DNA from: Pelecanus crispus
Taxonomy: Eukaryota; Chordata; Aves; Pelecaniformes; Pelecanidae
Length of the DNA stretch: 64,000 bases
Direction of reading: 5' to 3'
Assembly (NCBI RefSeq): GCF_030463565.1
Contig: NC_134649.1
Span: 4,103,501 to 4,167,500, forward strand
Shown here: positions 1 through 14,900 of the stretch, in pieces
How positions within the stretch are numbered: the first letter of the stretch is position 1
How the letters are laid out: each line of letters opens with the position of its first letter
The notes under the pieces: generated by a model
The model's database searches: none
Told to the model about the DNA's origin: nothing
The model's input: only the letters and a program-made list of their open reading frames with translations
Program-made: the position numbers and the translations under genes

Positions 1-390
1 GCTTCTTGAGAGTATAAATTTTCAGCAGTACTTCTTCCAGTAAAAATCAGGTGAATAGTCTAGACAGAGGTGACGGAGGATTTCCCTCTGAACAGGAACC
101 CAGGAGAAGCTAGAAACTGGAGTGAGTCTAATGGGAGAGGACAGGGCTTGGGCCTCTTCTTTTTTTCTTTTATTTTTTTTTATACTGTAGTTAGCTGGCA
201 GTCCATCCAAAATCAGTTGGCTGTATTAATTCTTCCTAAGTGAAAGCTTTACATGGGTGTAACTCTTTCTTTTCTTTGGCAGCCAAACCATTTTTATTTC
301 CAAAGGCAGAAAAGTCTGGGGTTTTTTTTCTCATTTGGTGCCATTTCTAGGTAATGGAGCTTCAGCTGACCCAGCACTTAAAAACACTTC

Positions 391-419
<29 letters not shown>
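391..419. repeat. Poly-A run (29 nt) in CHSY1 intron
   Basis: An uninterrupted run of 29 A is followed by an A/G-rich stretch. It could be the tail of an old retroposed sequence or a simple repeat. No recognisable element body is adjacent. Confidence 0.85.
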
Positions 420-421
<2 letters not shown>

Positions 422-2947
422 AGAAAAAGGGACACAAATGCAAACTGGGAAAGTGGGACAAGGGCAGTGCTGCAGCTGGCTGCTCGGCCACACGGCACGG
501 AAAGGGCATGGTGGGAGGCATCGTCATAACGTTTGAGAACGTGTTTTAAAACTTCCAAGGGCGTGCTTTTTCTGTAGCACCCACTAACCCCTAAACCTTG
601 TTGCTGCAACGTGCTGATCTGCCAAAGCCTTCCATGGGGTTAGGAAGGATTATGGCCAGATATCAATATTAGCCTTGGCAGCCATGCTACAACAAAAAAA
701 TGTGCATCGGTTGTGAGCTTTCCTGTGCCAGGGAGTAAGTTAATGAGTAAGTGGGCTTAAGAATGACTCTTTCAGCATAGGGATGATGCTGAATAGAAAT
801 GCCCATTCTCAGGAATCCTGGATCCAGAGAGAACTGGACCTGTCTGCTGCTCGATGCTCCAGGTGGGACTCTGCTGCTGATGCCCGTGTCTGTCAGGAGC
901 TGGAAAGCAGGTTTAGTACATGTGGGAATAAAGGGTATCACAGGAGATGCTGGTTCAGAGCGAGCTCACGATCGACACAGAGAGCCCACAGAAAACAGCT
1001 CAGCCGCGTAAAGAGCAGGTACGCGTGTCCCGTCACTGCCTGCACGGCAGCGGCGCAGGGGGGAAATTGTTCACATGGGCTCCTCCTCTCTTTTTTTCCC
1101 CCCCATGATTTCTCTCTGAGAGCTCTCCTGGGGCAGAAGAAGCTTTGATATTAAATCATCCCTTCAGATCATGTTTTTTTCCTTGCCAAGGTGGCTGGCG
1201 AGGGATTTTGTTTCCTTTTGGTCACACTGCTGAGACTCCTGCATCGAATCTTTCCTGGCGCCTTCCTCGCAGTGTAGCTGGGGACATTGCTCAGGTTTAT
1301 GCATCCCTACCCAGATTTCCAGAAACTGGCAGTCTCCTCCTCAGCTGTGCAGTACAAAAGCTTGGAGTTCCAGTGCCAAAACAGCAGATCTCTTCTGAGC
1401 AGCCTTCTGCGTCCCAGGGGGGACAGGTTGGTTTGGTCTGTTAAAAATAAGGTCATGCCAGCTCCATGGGGAGCGAAACATCTGGGTGTGCGAGCTCTCA
1501 CGTGGCACAGCTCATATAAAATGTGCTTTTTAAGCTGCAATGTTCTGTATTTTCCTGTCCCCAATCTAAAAACATCCTACGGGCTCAGCAGGATGCTTCT
1601 TTGTAAAAGAGGACTGAGCGTTGGAGTAAGGCTTCACAATTATGAGGAGGGAGGTGCTGTGGGTTTTGCGTGTTCACCGTGGAAGTCCTGTGATCTTTTT
1701 TTTTATTTTTTAATTTGTTTTTAAAAGTACCTAGAGATCTTTTCAATGCAGGGACCATTTCCCCCTCCTTGATGTCCCTAGGAGCTGCAGTGGTTTTCTG
1801 CAGGGGCTCAGCCTGTCCGCTGGCTCTGCGGGGTTTCGGTGCTCTTTCTGCGAGGGGTATTGTGTGTGGTCAGTGTGTCTGAGATCTGAGAGCTGGAGGA
1901 AGTCAAGTCTGCGTTTTGCGAGTTCAAATAATTGAGGAGAAATAATTGACCATAATCTGACAGCAGATCTAGCTACGCAGAGGACAGCTCATCACCATGT
2001 TAACAGAAACGGGCTTTCTAACGGAAATGGAGCTGATGGATGTTTTCTAATTATTCCCTTGTGTTGCAAGTGTTAGACAGCCAGCTTGAAATCTCTGCCC
2101 AGAATTCAGAGCCTTAATTTGTTTGACCTTTCCACTGCTGCAGACACAAGGCTGTATGAATTGCAGTCATCTCCATTAATTTAGCTATTGTTCTGGGGAT
2201 GCAAATGAGCGTGTTCTTCTGCAAATACTGCATGGAAGATGGCGCGCTATCGTTCAGCGTTAGGCAATACTTCGCAGTGTGTTTGAGGGGGTGCTGAGCC
2301 ATGCCTCACTGGAGGGTGATCTTCCAGGCAGGATGAGGGATGTCCTGGCTGACCGGAGCTGGAATGTTGTTTAAATACAGTGATGCTGAAGGAGTTCCTC
2401 TCCCTTTCCATGTCTGTCTTAGAAATGGCAGATATATTTCTCATAGAAGTGCCTTGATTTTTGCCTTTGGACACATCCATTTTGACAAGCAATGGTACAT
2501 TTCAGGTACCGTATCTCAGCGGCGTGTAATGCTCCAGTATCATCCTCTTGGCTTGAAAATACTGTTCCAACTAATCAGCCTAAAACCCCTTTGAAAGCGC
2601 ACGTGTGTTTTCCACTGGTTTATCGGGGATGCTTTTTAAGCTGGCTTGCTTTCATGTTTTAATGAACAGAAAGGTATAGCTGCCAGGCATCTGCTAGTTC
2701 CGATGGGTGTCCTGGTCCCAAACGTGTGTGCATGTGTGTCGCACTCGGTCTGTGAATCACCAGTGGGTGCAGCAGGAATTTTTGGTAACTAGGAGGCAGA
2801 CGAAATTGCTGGTTATGATTTGAAGTCTTGCCCGCAGCAGAGCAAGCAAAAGGGATGAATTAGAGACAGGAATAGTAGCATAGCCTTTTTTTCTTTTTGT
2901 GTGCAGGAAACCTCAAAGCATATAATAAACTATTGCCATTTTGATTA

Positions 2948-2997
2948 CAAAAAAAAAACAAACCAAAAAAACCAAACCCCGAACCACCCCAAAAAAC
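2948..2997. repeat. A/C-rich low-complexity tract
   Basis: About 50 bases consist almost only of A and C in short A-runs separated by CC or CCCC. This is simple low-complexity sequence inside the CHSY1 intron. Confidence 0.75.
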
Positions 2998-5900
2998 TGA
3001 ATGCAAAGATAAAATAAGAAAACCTCAAGCTTAATGGTTTTGCCAGTAATAAAAATACATCACAGAACAAAAGGCTGCAGAGTGTTTTTTTTATATCTTG
3101 TATTCAGTATGCCGGACTGAAAAGAAATTGGCAAAAGTATATTTTTAAAGTCCCCACCTCGCTGGTAGTTTCTTATTTTTGCCTGGGAGGAGTGCCTTCG
3201 AGGCTGTCCAAGTTGGCAGCCAGCAAGAATAGTGGTGAGTATGGGAAAAGACATAGTTAGGATAGCATTAATTGCTCTTATCACAGGATTTATTTTACAA
3301 CAGCCTTTTAATTCAAGCTGTCCCACCATAGTTCAGTGCACTCTCCAGCGACGGCTGTTTTAGTCCTGGAAGCTGCGCAGGGCCTGGCCGGGGACTCACT
3401 GAAATCCGCCACTGCTTTTTGACTTCAGTAAACAAAGAGCCATTAAATTACACGAACGCAAAGCTCCTGCGGGCTGTTCTGCACCAGTGGGACTTGTTTG
3501 AATCCTTATAAATACATTGAACTGACGTTGGCACTTTAAGTAAAGCCTTTCATGTCCTTTCTATATAATGAATATATCTGTGGCCACAGCCAGTAATCTG
3601 CTTCCTTCTCTCATCCCTTCCCTTCCCCCCTGTTCTGAACCTGCTGCTTCTCATTTATTGAGGCTCATCCCGCTGTCTGCTGAGCTTCCCCACATCGCAG
3701 TGCAGCTGAGGCATCATGCGCTGCTGGCAGGTCTTGCGAGCGGGGAAAAAAATTGTAGAGAACGCTGGTTTTCTCTGGACACAAATCAGGCTGCATTTTA
3801 ATGACAGTTCGCTGAGTTTTGGTGCATTGCACTGATACAGATTCCCACTGAGTGTCTTCTGCTGTCTGTCGGAAGAGCCCAAAGAATTATTTTTTCCTTA
3901 TCCTCTTGCTTTGGGTGTGGGAACACAGCACCTTTCTAGCACTACTGGGATGTGGTGGGGTGTGGAGGAGAAAAGCTAAAATCCTGAGTCAGCATTCCCT
4001 ATCCACTGCTCTTTTAAACTCAAACTAGGATTTTTTTTGGTCTCCAGCACCGAGAGAACTCGGAGGATACAGCTGTACTGCAGAGCAAAGTGCCTTTCAG
4101 GGATATCTGGACCAGCTGCTGTGCTCCACCCAGGGTAACAGTCTAAGCAAAGCAAAATGCTACTTAATCCCAAGTCACTTTTTGTGCCCACAGCTTAACT
4201 TGGAGTTCCTGCTCTTAAATACTTATCCTTTGGGCTGAGGCTTGGATCGCTTCAAACTGGTGTCATTACCCGAGCAGCATAAAATGTGCAACAATATTGT
4301 GTCCTTGCAGGTTCATGGGAGTCGCCCGTCCACGTTGATGGGGAGACTGCGACTGCTTTCAGCTGATTCTTGGCAGCATTTAACTAACTGGCTTTGCACA
4401 GTGTTTGACAATGGTTTTTCCACGAGGTGCGGTGTACGGCAGTGCCCGGAGCTGGCTGCTGTCGTGCCGTTACTCATTATGAAACTGGATGCTTGTGGTT
4501 GGCATCGCCGCGCCGTGCTCCCGGCGGCCGCGAGGGAGGCAGAGCAATGCTGCGGCTGATAGGGATCCACCACACTGCAGCCTTGGAGCCACAGCTCTAA
4601 ATCCACTTTTTCTGCGCGGAGCATAAGCAATTGGAAAAGCAGGCAGTGCTTGCGCTTAGAGTCGTAGCTTGTAGAGCACTTAGTCGCATCCCCTCCTGGA
4701 CTTTGTTCATTTGATCTTGCGTGCATCACAGGCTGTTAAGTTTCACCCAGGTATCTCTGTATTAACTCAAGAATTTCAGGTTAATCCAGTTTTGCTCCAG
4801 AGAGACAAGAGAGAGGTTAATTCCTGATCTTCTCCACAGGCAGATGATTGATTAGGTGAGAGGTACTTAAGTGGTCTTAAGAGAGAGGCATATCCCATGC
4901 TGCAGTAGGAGAGTGCTCTGGGGGAAGGATTTATTCTTCCATCTGTCCTGGGATAGGAATTATTCCTGGCACCAGCTCTGGTGACCAACAGTGACCTTCA
5001 GCATGGCTGACTAGCCAGACCTCGTAGAAAAAAGGACTGTATCTCACATCTTGGTTTGGTGTGAGATGCTCGGCAACTTTTCAGAGCAAAGCACCCGTGC
5101 CCCTCTGACCTCCTCCACTGATATCTTCTGCTACCACAAATACATTTAACACCACCGAGTCTTCCCTGATGCTGGCAGACAACTGCTGAAGCTCTGAAAT
5201 AGTAGATCTAGTAATAAAGGTTTATTAACACAGGGCTGTGAGTGGTAGGAACAAGCTGAGCAAGACAAAGGCAATTGCATAAGGTAATGAGCTATACTTT
5301 TGTGGTCCAGATGGGATGGTCACATCTAAGCAGCTGGGATGCTCTGTGCACAGAGGCTGTGCAACAGCTCCCAGAAACTTTATTTAAAGTTGTTTTTTTT
5401 TTTTAAAAAGGTTTTTAATCTAATTTCGAAGTCTGAGTAGTTGGACAATAGTGTATTATCTTGCCCACTTTCTCCATTTTGGTGAAGCTGTTCAAAAGTT
5501 TAGCCACTTTGACAGTGTGGTGCCCCTGTTTCCAGCTCTTGGATCTCATTACCCCTTTAAATCAATAATGAAACCCCATTTCCATATTGTCAGATAGTAA
5601 CTACCCACATCTAGTGCTCAAATTGTGGCTTGTCCTTTGTAAATGCCTTTTCTTCTTAAGCTAATGCCCATTCAATTAAAGAAAACAAAGCAAATATTGG
5701 CAGTCTTGCTTGCAACTCTCTCTTTTCCCATTCCCGTGCTTTTTGAGAACATCCCACCCCATTACTCCTGCTTCATCATAAACCACCCTACAATGGGCAG
5801 TACATGTGGTGACAATTCTTTTGTGTGCCAGGCACTGAAGTAATGTTGGTCTGTCAGAATGTGCCTTTTGAATTTGCTTTGCCCCAGACGAGTAGGTGTC

Positions 5901-8900
5901 AACAGGTCCTATTTCAGTTCCTCGTTGTTAAGAGTTTTTGCCATCTGCCATCGTGGTCCCTCGGGTAGCAGAGGCAAATCCTGCCCTCCAGGCCTGTTCT
6001 GAGGTAGAAAAAGTGGCACGTTTCTACTGCTGAGTCAATGAAACCGTGACACACAGCAGCGCTGCTCTGCTTTATATGGTCCAAAGAGCGTCTGAAATGG
6101 AATAAATCTTGCAATCCTGTTAAAACCATGCCAAAACGCTTTTCAGACTGAGTAAATATTAATAGCAGGCTGACATGAGTTTCTTGCAGGCTGTCATCTC
6201 TAGCTTTAGCCACCTTGGGCAGGAGGATCTGCAGGGGGTATCCGGCCAAAATCTGTGAGGCTCCTTCTCTCCTTATGGGGGAAGAGGAACTCATAGTCAG
6301 ATCTCAGAGATTATGTTTAATAGGGTCCCTGTTTAAGCCACCGATCCAGGAGCGGAAAGTCTGTGTTCCCAGATCGTTTAGAAGAGATGCTCCTACAGGA
6401 TGAGGTTGCCAAGCCTTCGAAGACTTTAATTATAATGCCGTAATTCCATCTGTGACCTTAATAAAGATGGTGTCTTGAAGGGTGATCTGCTTTCGTCCTC
6501 CTTTTGCATACTGTGGGCTGATACACGAATGTTTGCATTTTTGGCATTCTTGATTTTTAGGTTTTTCTCTTAAAACGAGAAGAGAGACTCTATGAAAGTC
6601 AAAGGAAGTACAGTCAGTCGTCAATGCACTCAGGGTAGAATTTGCACAGCTGCCAAAATGAGGTTCAGATATTTTACTGGGTGACACAAAATAAATGTTT
6701 AATTCATAGTGCATAACACTTTAAATAAATATCACTTGGCCACCCTCTAATGAGGATACGCTTGACCATTGGCACCTCGTATTCTGGATGTAGTTTCTCT
6801 GACTAGTTTTTATGGCAGCCTGTACCTTTTTAGAAAAATAACATTCAAAATACAATTCATTCAGTCTTGTCTAAAATGAATCTTCACTTTTGTAATATCA
6901 CGTTTGAAACCCTATATTTAAATTGCTGCTTGAAGACAGCCTTCAGGATTAAAACTGGCTTTTATAGAGCAATAAACTGCAATGTCATATACTGGATTGT
7001 AGCAACATAATGCTACTGTGTACTTTTAACTAAAGACCTTGATGTTTCTCCTCCATTTTCCTTTCTTGAGAGATGTTTGCTTATTCCCTGCATCCCATGC
7101 CATGCTGGATCCACCTGCATGCAGGTTCCCTGGAGGTTTGCCCTGCGCTTAAGGAGGGGAGCAGTTATTTAATTTTTGAGCCTGGCTGTACAAAGGAAGC
7201 AGAAGTTTGTTTAGTAATTATACTTTCCCTCAACAAACAGAGACTACTGCCTATCTCCCTGCTTTTTGTCCGATAAGATTTCTTGGACTAACCAGCCGGA
7301 GAATGAAGAGGGAAGGAAGGTAGCTGTGAATAACGGCGTGGCTGCAGGAGGGCTCCCACCTCTTCTTCTTGTAACAGGTGGGAGGGCAAAGAGCAGAAGG
7401 AAAGCGTAACTGCAGCCATTGTAAATACAGATTTCCTAGGTAAACAGGGATTTGTGTAGTGCAAATCTCACCCACTGAAGTGTGTTATTTGTTGCAGGTG
7501 TAGGGAGTCCCTTCTGTCATATCCACACTTGCTGTTTCTAACTGTGCTTTTGACCTTTTCTTAAGAGTTAAATATCTCTAATTTTGGGCAACCTTAGTTC
7601 TTAAGACATTATCATGTTAATACTGTGCCCTCTCTTTCTGCGAAGATAAGAAGTTAGGATTAAATAAGGGCAGATAAGCAGGGAGCAGTTCTCGACCACC
7701 GGCAAGTGTGCTCTGTGGGGCTGGGGGCTCCTGGGGCCCTCCGACAGCTTTTCATATTGGCTTCCCCCAGTTTTATGTCTGCAGTGGGACCCACGCGATG
7801 CCAGTAACTGTTTGGCTGTTTCAGTTTTGCTAAGGAGGGCTTGGCAAGTGATCACGCACCTCTCCCAGCCATCTTCCCGGACTGCATTTACAAAGGGGCT
7901 GTAGCTCTTCCACGTAGTTCTTGGATGGAAAGCATTGCCCGTTCTGCTGAGGAAACCTGCTCCAGAAGCTCGCTAGCACCGCTCCCCTGTCTTCGGGCAC
8001 GGTTGTTTCTGCTGCTTGTATCGATGCCAGGACTTAAACATCAGGGAAACCAGAATGTTTGCAGTGTGAGCTAATCTACTCTTTAAAGATGTTAGATAAT
8101 GTAATAAAATAGCTCAGCGGTGCATTGCAATTACCTCTCACATTTCGTCATGCTCCTAAAATTTTTGTCTTCTGAAACTAGGACTATATTTTTAGTATAG
8201 TGCAATCAAAAATGTCTGGCCAAGAACCTGATATAGTACCTAGGAAAATGGAAATATTCCTTTAAATGTCTTCCAGAGCTGTGGTTTCCTCTGAGTATTA
8301 AACTCCATTTGTTATGTCCTGATTGCATACTTTGGTCTGGGTTATATATGGCTTGGATTTATAATTCCATATATATGGACAGTTTGATCTCTTCCTTGTT
8401 TTTTAATAGCAGAAAGCACAACGTAGACTTTTATTTTAGCATGATGTAAGCATAATTATTTAGTGGGCAGGAGAATAAAGATTGCATTCTTTTGTTTGCC
8501 ACTGAGGCTTACAGATTATTACTCTTTTCTTTTTTTTCTTCATGGTTATGACCAAAAGATTCATGCTATTAAAACCCTAACCGTTATGTCAGGGTAATGG
8601 TTTCTGTAACTTGCAAGTGAAGAAAGAAACCCAATATAGAGCCGGCTAACTCACCGGTGGAGTGGATTTGACATTTGGATTTGACATCATCATTCAGCAA
8701 TGACGTGAATTGGTGCGTCTCTTACAAACCTACATCTTGGTGAGTTCACATAGTTCACACTTCCTGGCGTTTGCAGCACTTGGGGCACAAATTACTAGCA
8801 GTAGTTCCAGCTAGTCTCATAAACTATGACCCCTTACTGTCTTCTGCTCTTTTCACGTCTTCAGTATATCTCTTTTCCTATAAGGAAATTTCCAGGTTGG

Positions 8901-11900
8901 CATTTATCACACAACTTCCTGTCTAACATGGTATCTGTGCAGAACTGCTGTATGATCCCCTGCAGCTCATAAAGCTCCGAATGCTGCCTTGAGCAAGTCA
9001 TGCACTGTTGTTACTGCACACTTTCTCATGCCCATGAACCATCTGATGCCTGTCTAGTTGCTCTTCTGTGGAACATAAAGCAAAAGCAGAGCAGAGCAGA
9101 CCAGCTCAGGGAAATGTCCTTCCAGGGCAGTTTCCAGCCTCAGCTAGTACCGAGTGGGAGTTGTCTGAAGGATGAAGATGAGAAGGGTGTGTTGGATGGG
9201 GTTATTTTTTGATGTGTGCTTTCTGATGTTGTGGGGTTGTTTTACTTTCCCAATGTATTTTAGCCCTTTGACAAAAAGGAGAAGCTGACATTTAATGAGT
9301 TGGGTGGTTTCTTTCCCATTCAAAGTGGACAGGAGGGCTACACCACAGAAAAAAACAACCTATGAGGAGCCCAGGAAACTGGGCTTTCAGGGCCAGGAAG
9401 ACCTGCTTTGACCTACTACTTGACTCATTGCAAATAACACGCTACAGCTGCTAAGATGACATGTTACTCTGCTAGCATGTCACAAAACCTGGACGCTCAT
9501 CCTTATTGCCCAAGAGGACAGTGCTTTGTGTAACAGGAAGGCAGGAGCAGGCAGGCACTGAGTGTGCCAGGTCTTCAGGTTCTGGCCACATCATTTCGAT
9601 TCCAGCCATAAAATGTTCTTCTTAGGATCATCAAAATGTGAAATTCCAGACTTCAAGAACAGGCAGTACTTTTGTTGAAAATCAGCATAAAGCAATGAGC
9701 AATACAACGTGTTGTGTAAATCAAGTGTCCATCTCCTCACCTGTCCTAAGTAAGGCAAAGAAGTATCCTTTCTGAGTTGATGGATTTAGTGGAGTTTGTA
9801 TGTGATTTCTTTTAATGTGCTTCGAATTAGTCATGGTGCTTTATTTCCTAGGCTTCATTAAGTTTGTGGTCTGACCATACTGTGATAGTGACTCCTAGCA
9901 GTTCACTGAACACTAATTTTAATATCCGGATATAGATTTCTTCAATATCCTGCGATGCATTTTTCAGTGCTTTTCTAGATAATGCTAATACTAGACTGTC
10001 TGTGATGCACCAGGCCCCCGAGCTACATTTTAAGGTTAGCATAATGCTTTCCATCTTACGACTTTGCACAACACAGACTGCTGTTATGTTTTGGGGTTTT
10101 TTTAGGACATAAAGTACCCGAAAGGAGCATCTTGCTTAAAAAGTACTGTAAGACAACACAGTGGTGCTGCAAGCTTGCCTCTTCTGGTCTGCCATTGTGC
10201 CTTCTCCCTTCCACTCTCTCCCCGTCTCTTTGCCCATCCTTTGCTCCTCTCTTTTTTTATCTGTGGGAAATACTGTAGTGGTGCACTGTTTCCATGGAGA
10301 GCAAAATACGCAGGAGAACATCTCTATTCTTCTGGCTTAAAGACTTGTAGAAACAAATATCATACCAGAGGGGAAAATAAAAGTTCTCTTTTGACAGTTT
10401 GCTGAATAAAAGGATGGCATACTGAATAGATTGGGCTAGATTTGTCACCTGTGTTCCTGTGGTACTACTGAATTAGCTGTTAAAATTTCTGTGAAGGTAG
10501 AAGACAACTATTTTGCAAGTCAAGAGGCCAAACTTCCCTCAGAGACAGAGGGTTGTTATTCGCTGGTGTGTATTAAAGCAGTTCTGGACCAGGTGTAGAT
10601 TTGCCTTCTCCAAACTGAAAAAAGCCTTTGAACCTATTATCATTGCCTTAAAAATAAAAAAAGAAAATATCCCCTCAGGCATTTGACAGGAGGCCAGACC
10701 TCAGAGGACAGCTGAAGAGAGACAGACAGGTTTCTAACATCTGGTTTGGGTGGGTGGATTGTATTTGACTTTGGCATTCACATCAAGGCGAGGCAAAGGC
10801 AGCAGAGGCACAGCGTGCTGAAAAGCATGGTCCAGCACCCTGCACGCTGACCTGCTGGCTCTTTGAATTAAAAAAAAACCAAATGGTGATGGGCAAAACA
10901 GCCATGAAATGAGGGGTGAGAATCCTGGGGTACTTGCGTACCTTTTTCTATAGGCTTTAGAGAAAAATTCTGGTAACGCTGGATTTGGCATCCCAAATCA
11001 GGTTGTTGCGATAGAGTATGTCCTTGACAGATGTCCTGGAGCAGAGCGAGAGCCTTCCTCCCACCCTGAGCTCTCTGGGTGCCTCCAGGTCCTGCCACAT
11101 AAGCCGTGTTGAACGGTACTGCTATTTTAAGATGCAAGTAGTGTGTCAGTGTCCATCTTTCTGACACAAGGTGCTACCCCCAGGGCCGAGTCAGCAATGG
11201 GGAACACGTCCCTCTGCTGCCAGCTGACCCTGTTTGCAAAAGAACTTGCTCTCAGTAGCGGTTTTAAAGCTTGCTGTCAGCTGTGAGTTGGGAGCACACC
11301 TATTTGCTCATCGGGTTCATGTCAGAGCCCTTATTAGCTCCGGCTCAAAACCGCACTGAACTCGGGAACAACCTGCAGTTCAGATGATACAAGTATATCT
11401 CAGAAGAGTACTAAGGAAAATGCAGCAGAAAGTAGTCCTGTGTGTCCCTCTGAAAGCCCCATTGAAGGGCTCTGGCTCCCTCGTGGACGTGCCTTCGTGG
11501 GACAGCAGAAGAACACAGTCCCCATCCATGCACCCTGCCCTCCCGGGCCAGTGGCCCGCCTGCGTCTGAACCGCGGCGATTTATAACGCCCCGAGGAAAC
11601 GAGTACCCGTTTCAATGCAGCTTTAAACTGTCAGGCTGTAAATTGTCTTGGTTCAGGAGCTACTTCAAAGCAGCCCTGCCTTCCTGCAGCAAGGAGAAGG
11701 CTTTTTGGCAAGCCCAGCATAAGTCATTTGCTATTCATGAGTTGAATCCCTTGAAATGTCCTCGATCAACAACTAAAAATGGGTCATAAGAAGACAAGGC
11801 ATTGCTGTTTGGTGAACGAAGCTGCTAACTCCACCAGCCTTCTCCATCTGTTGGCTAAAGCTGCTTCTGCTTTCCCAGCAATGGCTTTTCCTCCCTCCCT

Positions 11901-14900
11901 GCCTTTCTCCGTTGTGCTCAGCAGTGTCGAGCACCCACAAGGTTTCCCAGAGCAATGGGACTTGGACGCAGCGGTCAAACCCACCCAGAAGTTCTCCGGG
12001 TTTCCGTGCTCCTCCCATTGTCCCTGTCTCCCAGATGAGTGAAAAGCGTCGATGGGAAAGTCACTAATGAAAATGTTAAAATACCTCCAAGCTGACCAGT
12101 TTCCAAATCCAGAGGGGCTGCAGTCTTCAAGGGGGAAGGAAGAGAAGAAAAGTACTTGGAGGCTGCTGGAGGGATGGAGGGACCAAGCAGCGGTGGCTGC
12201 ATGTGGTGGGCACAAGTTTTGGGGTCGGGTCTGCTCTCCCAAAACTGTACCTGTGGCAGCTTGGTCGCAACCAGCAGGACGAGGGGTCCTCCAGGGCGGA
12301 AGCAGAGGAGCGAAGAAAACCCTAGGAAAGGACCAAAAAGCTCTTCATGTGTGCATAGCTAATGCTCAAAAGGGAGTTCAGGGTGTTGTGTGAGTAGCAA
12401 ATCCTTCACAGCTTGGGATTACTTGAGGCAGTGTTTAACTTATTTTTTTACTTTACATTTCTAATGGTGGCTAATGCATTTATATTCAGCATAGCTGGGT
12501 TTATCGGTATCCACATCTCGAGCTTTAATTTAGGGCATTACAAAAGCAGCAGCTGAATATTCTTTTTTGTCAAAGCTAGATGATGGATGGCGTGCATCAG
12601 TGAAGCTTAAATACACCCGTTCGGAGGTGAGCCCCTTGGTTTGACAGACTGTGTGTAATGCAAGAGGCACTTGGTTACAAAGCGCTGCAGAGTTACACTG
12701 CTTGTTACTTTTCCAAACTGTGCCAGACAGCAAACTTCCAGAAAACCTCAGACCATATACAGTTAGCCAGCAACACCATGTGAAATTTTTAACCATATTT
12801 GAACGAACGGGCTAACTTGGACACCGCGAGGAGGGAAATGCCAGTCTGCCTGACAGCTCGTTTTAATAATGAGAAAGTTGTTCCACTGACAGGAGGACAA
12901 TAAAAGCTGTGGCTGCGTAGAAACGTGTTGCCTTTCTTCTGGTTCAGAGCGTATGTGAAACTGCAGAGGAACGGGCTGGTCCCAAACCTGTGCATGTGCA
13001 GCTGTGCTTTTCCCTTCTTTCACTGCTTTTCTCTTCTTTCCAGGGTGTTGAATCTGCACCCAACCTGTGAACCCTATCAAAATGCAGCTTCAGTTTGCAT
13101 TAGTAAATCGCTACTTTCTCCTAAAATGTGCCTTATTTTAAATACATTATCCCTTGTGCTTCAGCGAAGCAAGTAACAAAAATAGGTGACCTTTTAAGTT
13201 AGAGCTATTAATGCACAATTTGTGGGGCTTTTGATGTACAGGGCATGAAAGTGAAATTCTTGAGAGATCATCAGCCCTCTGAATGGGCAGACTTCCTCTG
13301 CTGATCCCCCCGTTCATCAAGGAGCCGTATCTTTTATAACCAAACCAGTGTGTGTTGCACGTACCTTCTCACCTTACGGTTTTGGCAGTGCCACACCTGT
13401 GCTGGGACGGTGTACGTATATTTTCCAGCGATGAGACGAAGGGCAGATTTGGCTTTTAAACTCAGTGCAGAATAGTGGGCAGGCTTTACGTCCTGCGTGG
13501 TAATGATACGAGTGCAAGAAAAACACTTTCGCAATCGTGGCATCTCACTGTGGAAATTCTGTCTGCAGCAGTGGCATTACCGCACGATGCTCTTTACCAT
13601 CGCAGCCTTCTAAAGCTGCGTTATCCCAGGGCCAGGACTCAGCTGTAGGATCCTCATGGGCTGACTGAAAAATGTGGCTTCTCCACATAAAACAAGGGTT
13701 TGTGGCTTTATTTCCCTCCCCTCCTCTGAGCAATTATTAAACAATTCTTTTGGCAAAAAAAAAAAAAAAAGTGCATGCGTTTAAAACGCACACTTCAGAA
13801 CAATGCTGTGCAGCTTTAGTGAACCCTGGAAGCTGTCATCCTGCGTCGCTCCCCGTGTGAAACAAGCTGGTGATTGAGTCCAGGCCCTTGTAGGCGGTCT
13901 TCAAACCAGCTCCAGAAATGGTGGCTCTGGCTGAAAAACCAGATTGAAGATGAAGAACTGATCTGAACTCGCAGGCTGGTGAAAACAGAGCAGTGAAACC
14001 GTCCACCTATGCCACAAATATTACCTCTGTATTGGGCACTGGTTCTGTGGGCGTTTGTAAGGAACTCCATAGCTTGTTCTTATTTTCCACCAACAGGAAT
14101 AAAAGATGTTCTTTTAAATCCAGCTTAATTTAGGAGAAGCAACCAGCGGAGTGAGTTCCCACTTCGTCGCTGGATGCCTTGGAAGGGCATGCTGCTGACA
14201 CAGGTCCCGGGCAGGAGACCCAGTGCTGCCTCGTGCTGCCGGCTCCCCTCCCGTTCGGAGCAGGCCAGCCTTCAGCAGCGGCCAACAAGGGCAGGCAGCC
14301 TTGCCGCGGCAAGCGGAGGGAGATCGTGGTCCTCGCTGGGAGGTTTTCTGCCTTTTCGCAGGCCCTGGTGCCTTGTGCTCAGCCACAGCGGCTCTTCCTA
14401 AGCTTGCTGAGCTGGAGGGGTGGCGGGGATGCTTGGGGCCAGTGGCCTTCAACCTGTGCTGAATTACTAACAGGGCTGGCTGGCAGATGGGGGTAATGTT
14501 CATTTGAAAGAAGTCAGCCGAATCCCCACGGAGGTCCCCATCACCTGCCAGCTCAGAGTTGCTGCGTGCCCTTTTTGCTAAAGGGCTGTGGGTGTTAAAT
14601 CACCTTAAGTGCTGGGTGTCGTCAGCATGACCCTGGAAGAAGCAGTTAGTGAGCACCATGTTGGAGCGCTCGTTAAACTCCAAGCTCGGAGGAGAGAGGT
14701 GGCTGTGCCATCCAGTTAACACCACAGTGATTCAGCCGTCACCTTTCCTTTGTGGTGTTGCAAACCAGGCGACACCGCTGAGGCGCAAGCAGAGCCGAGC
14801 ATTGATCCAGCATGTCCACATGGATCCAGCGAGGCCAAGTGGGTGGAATGAGCCCACTCTCAGACTTCATTTAAACGCTGGCTTGCTCTGTGTTTCAGAC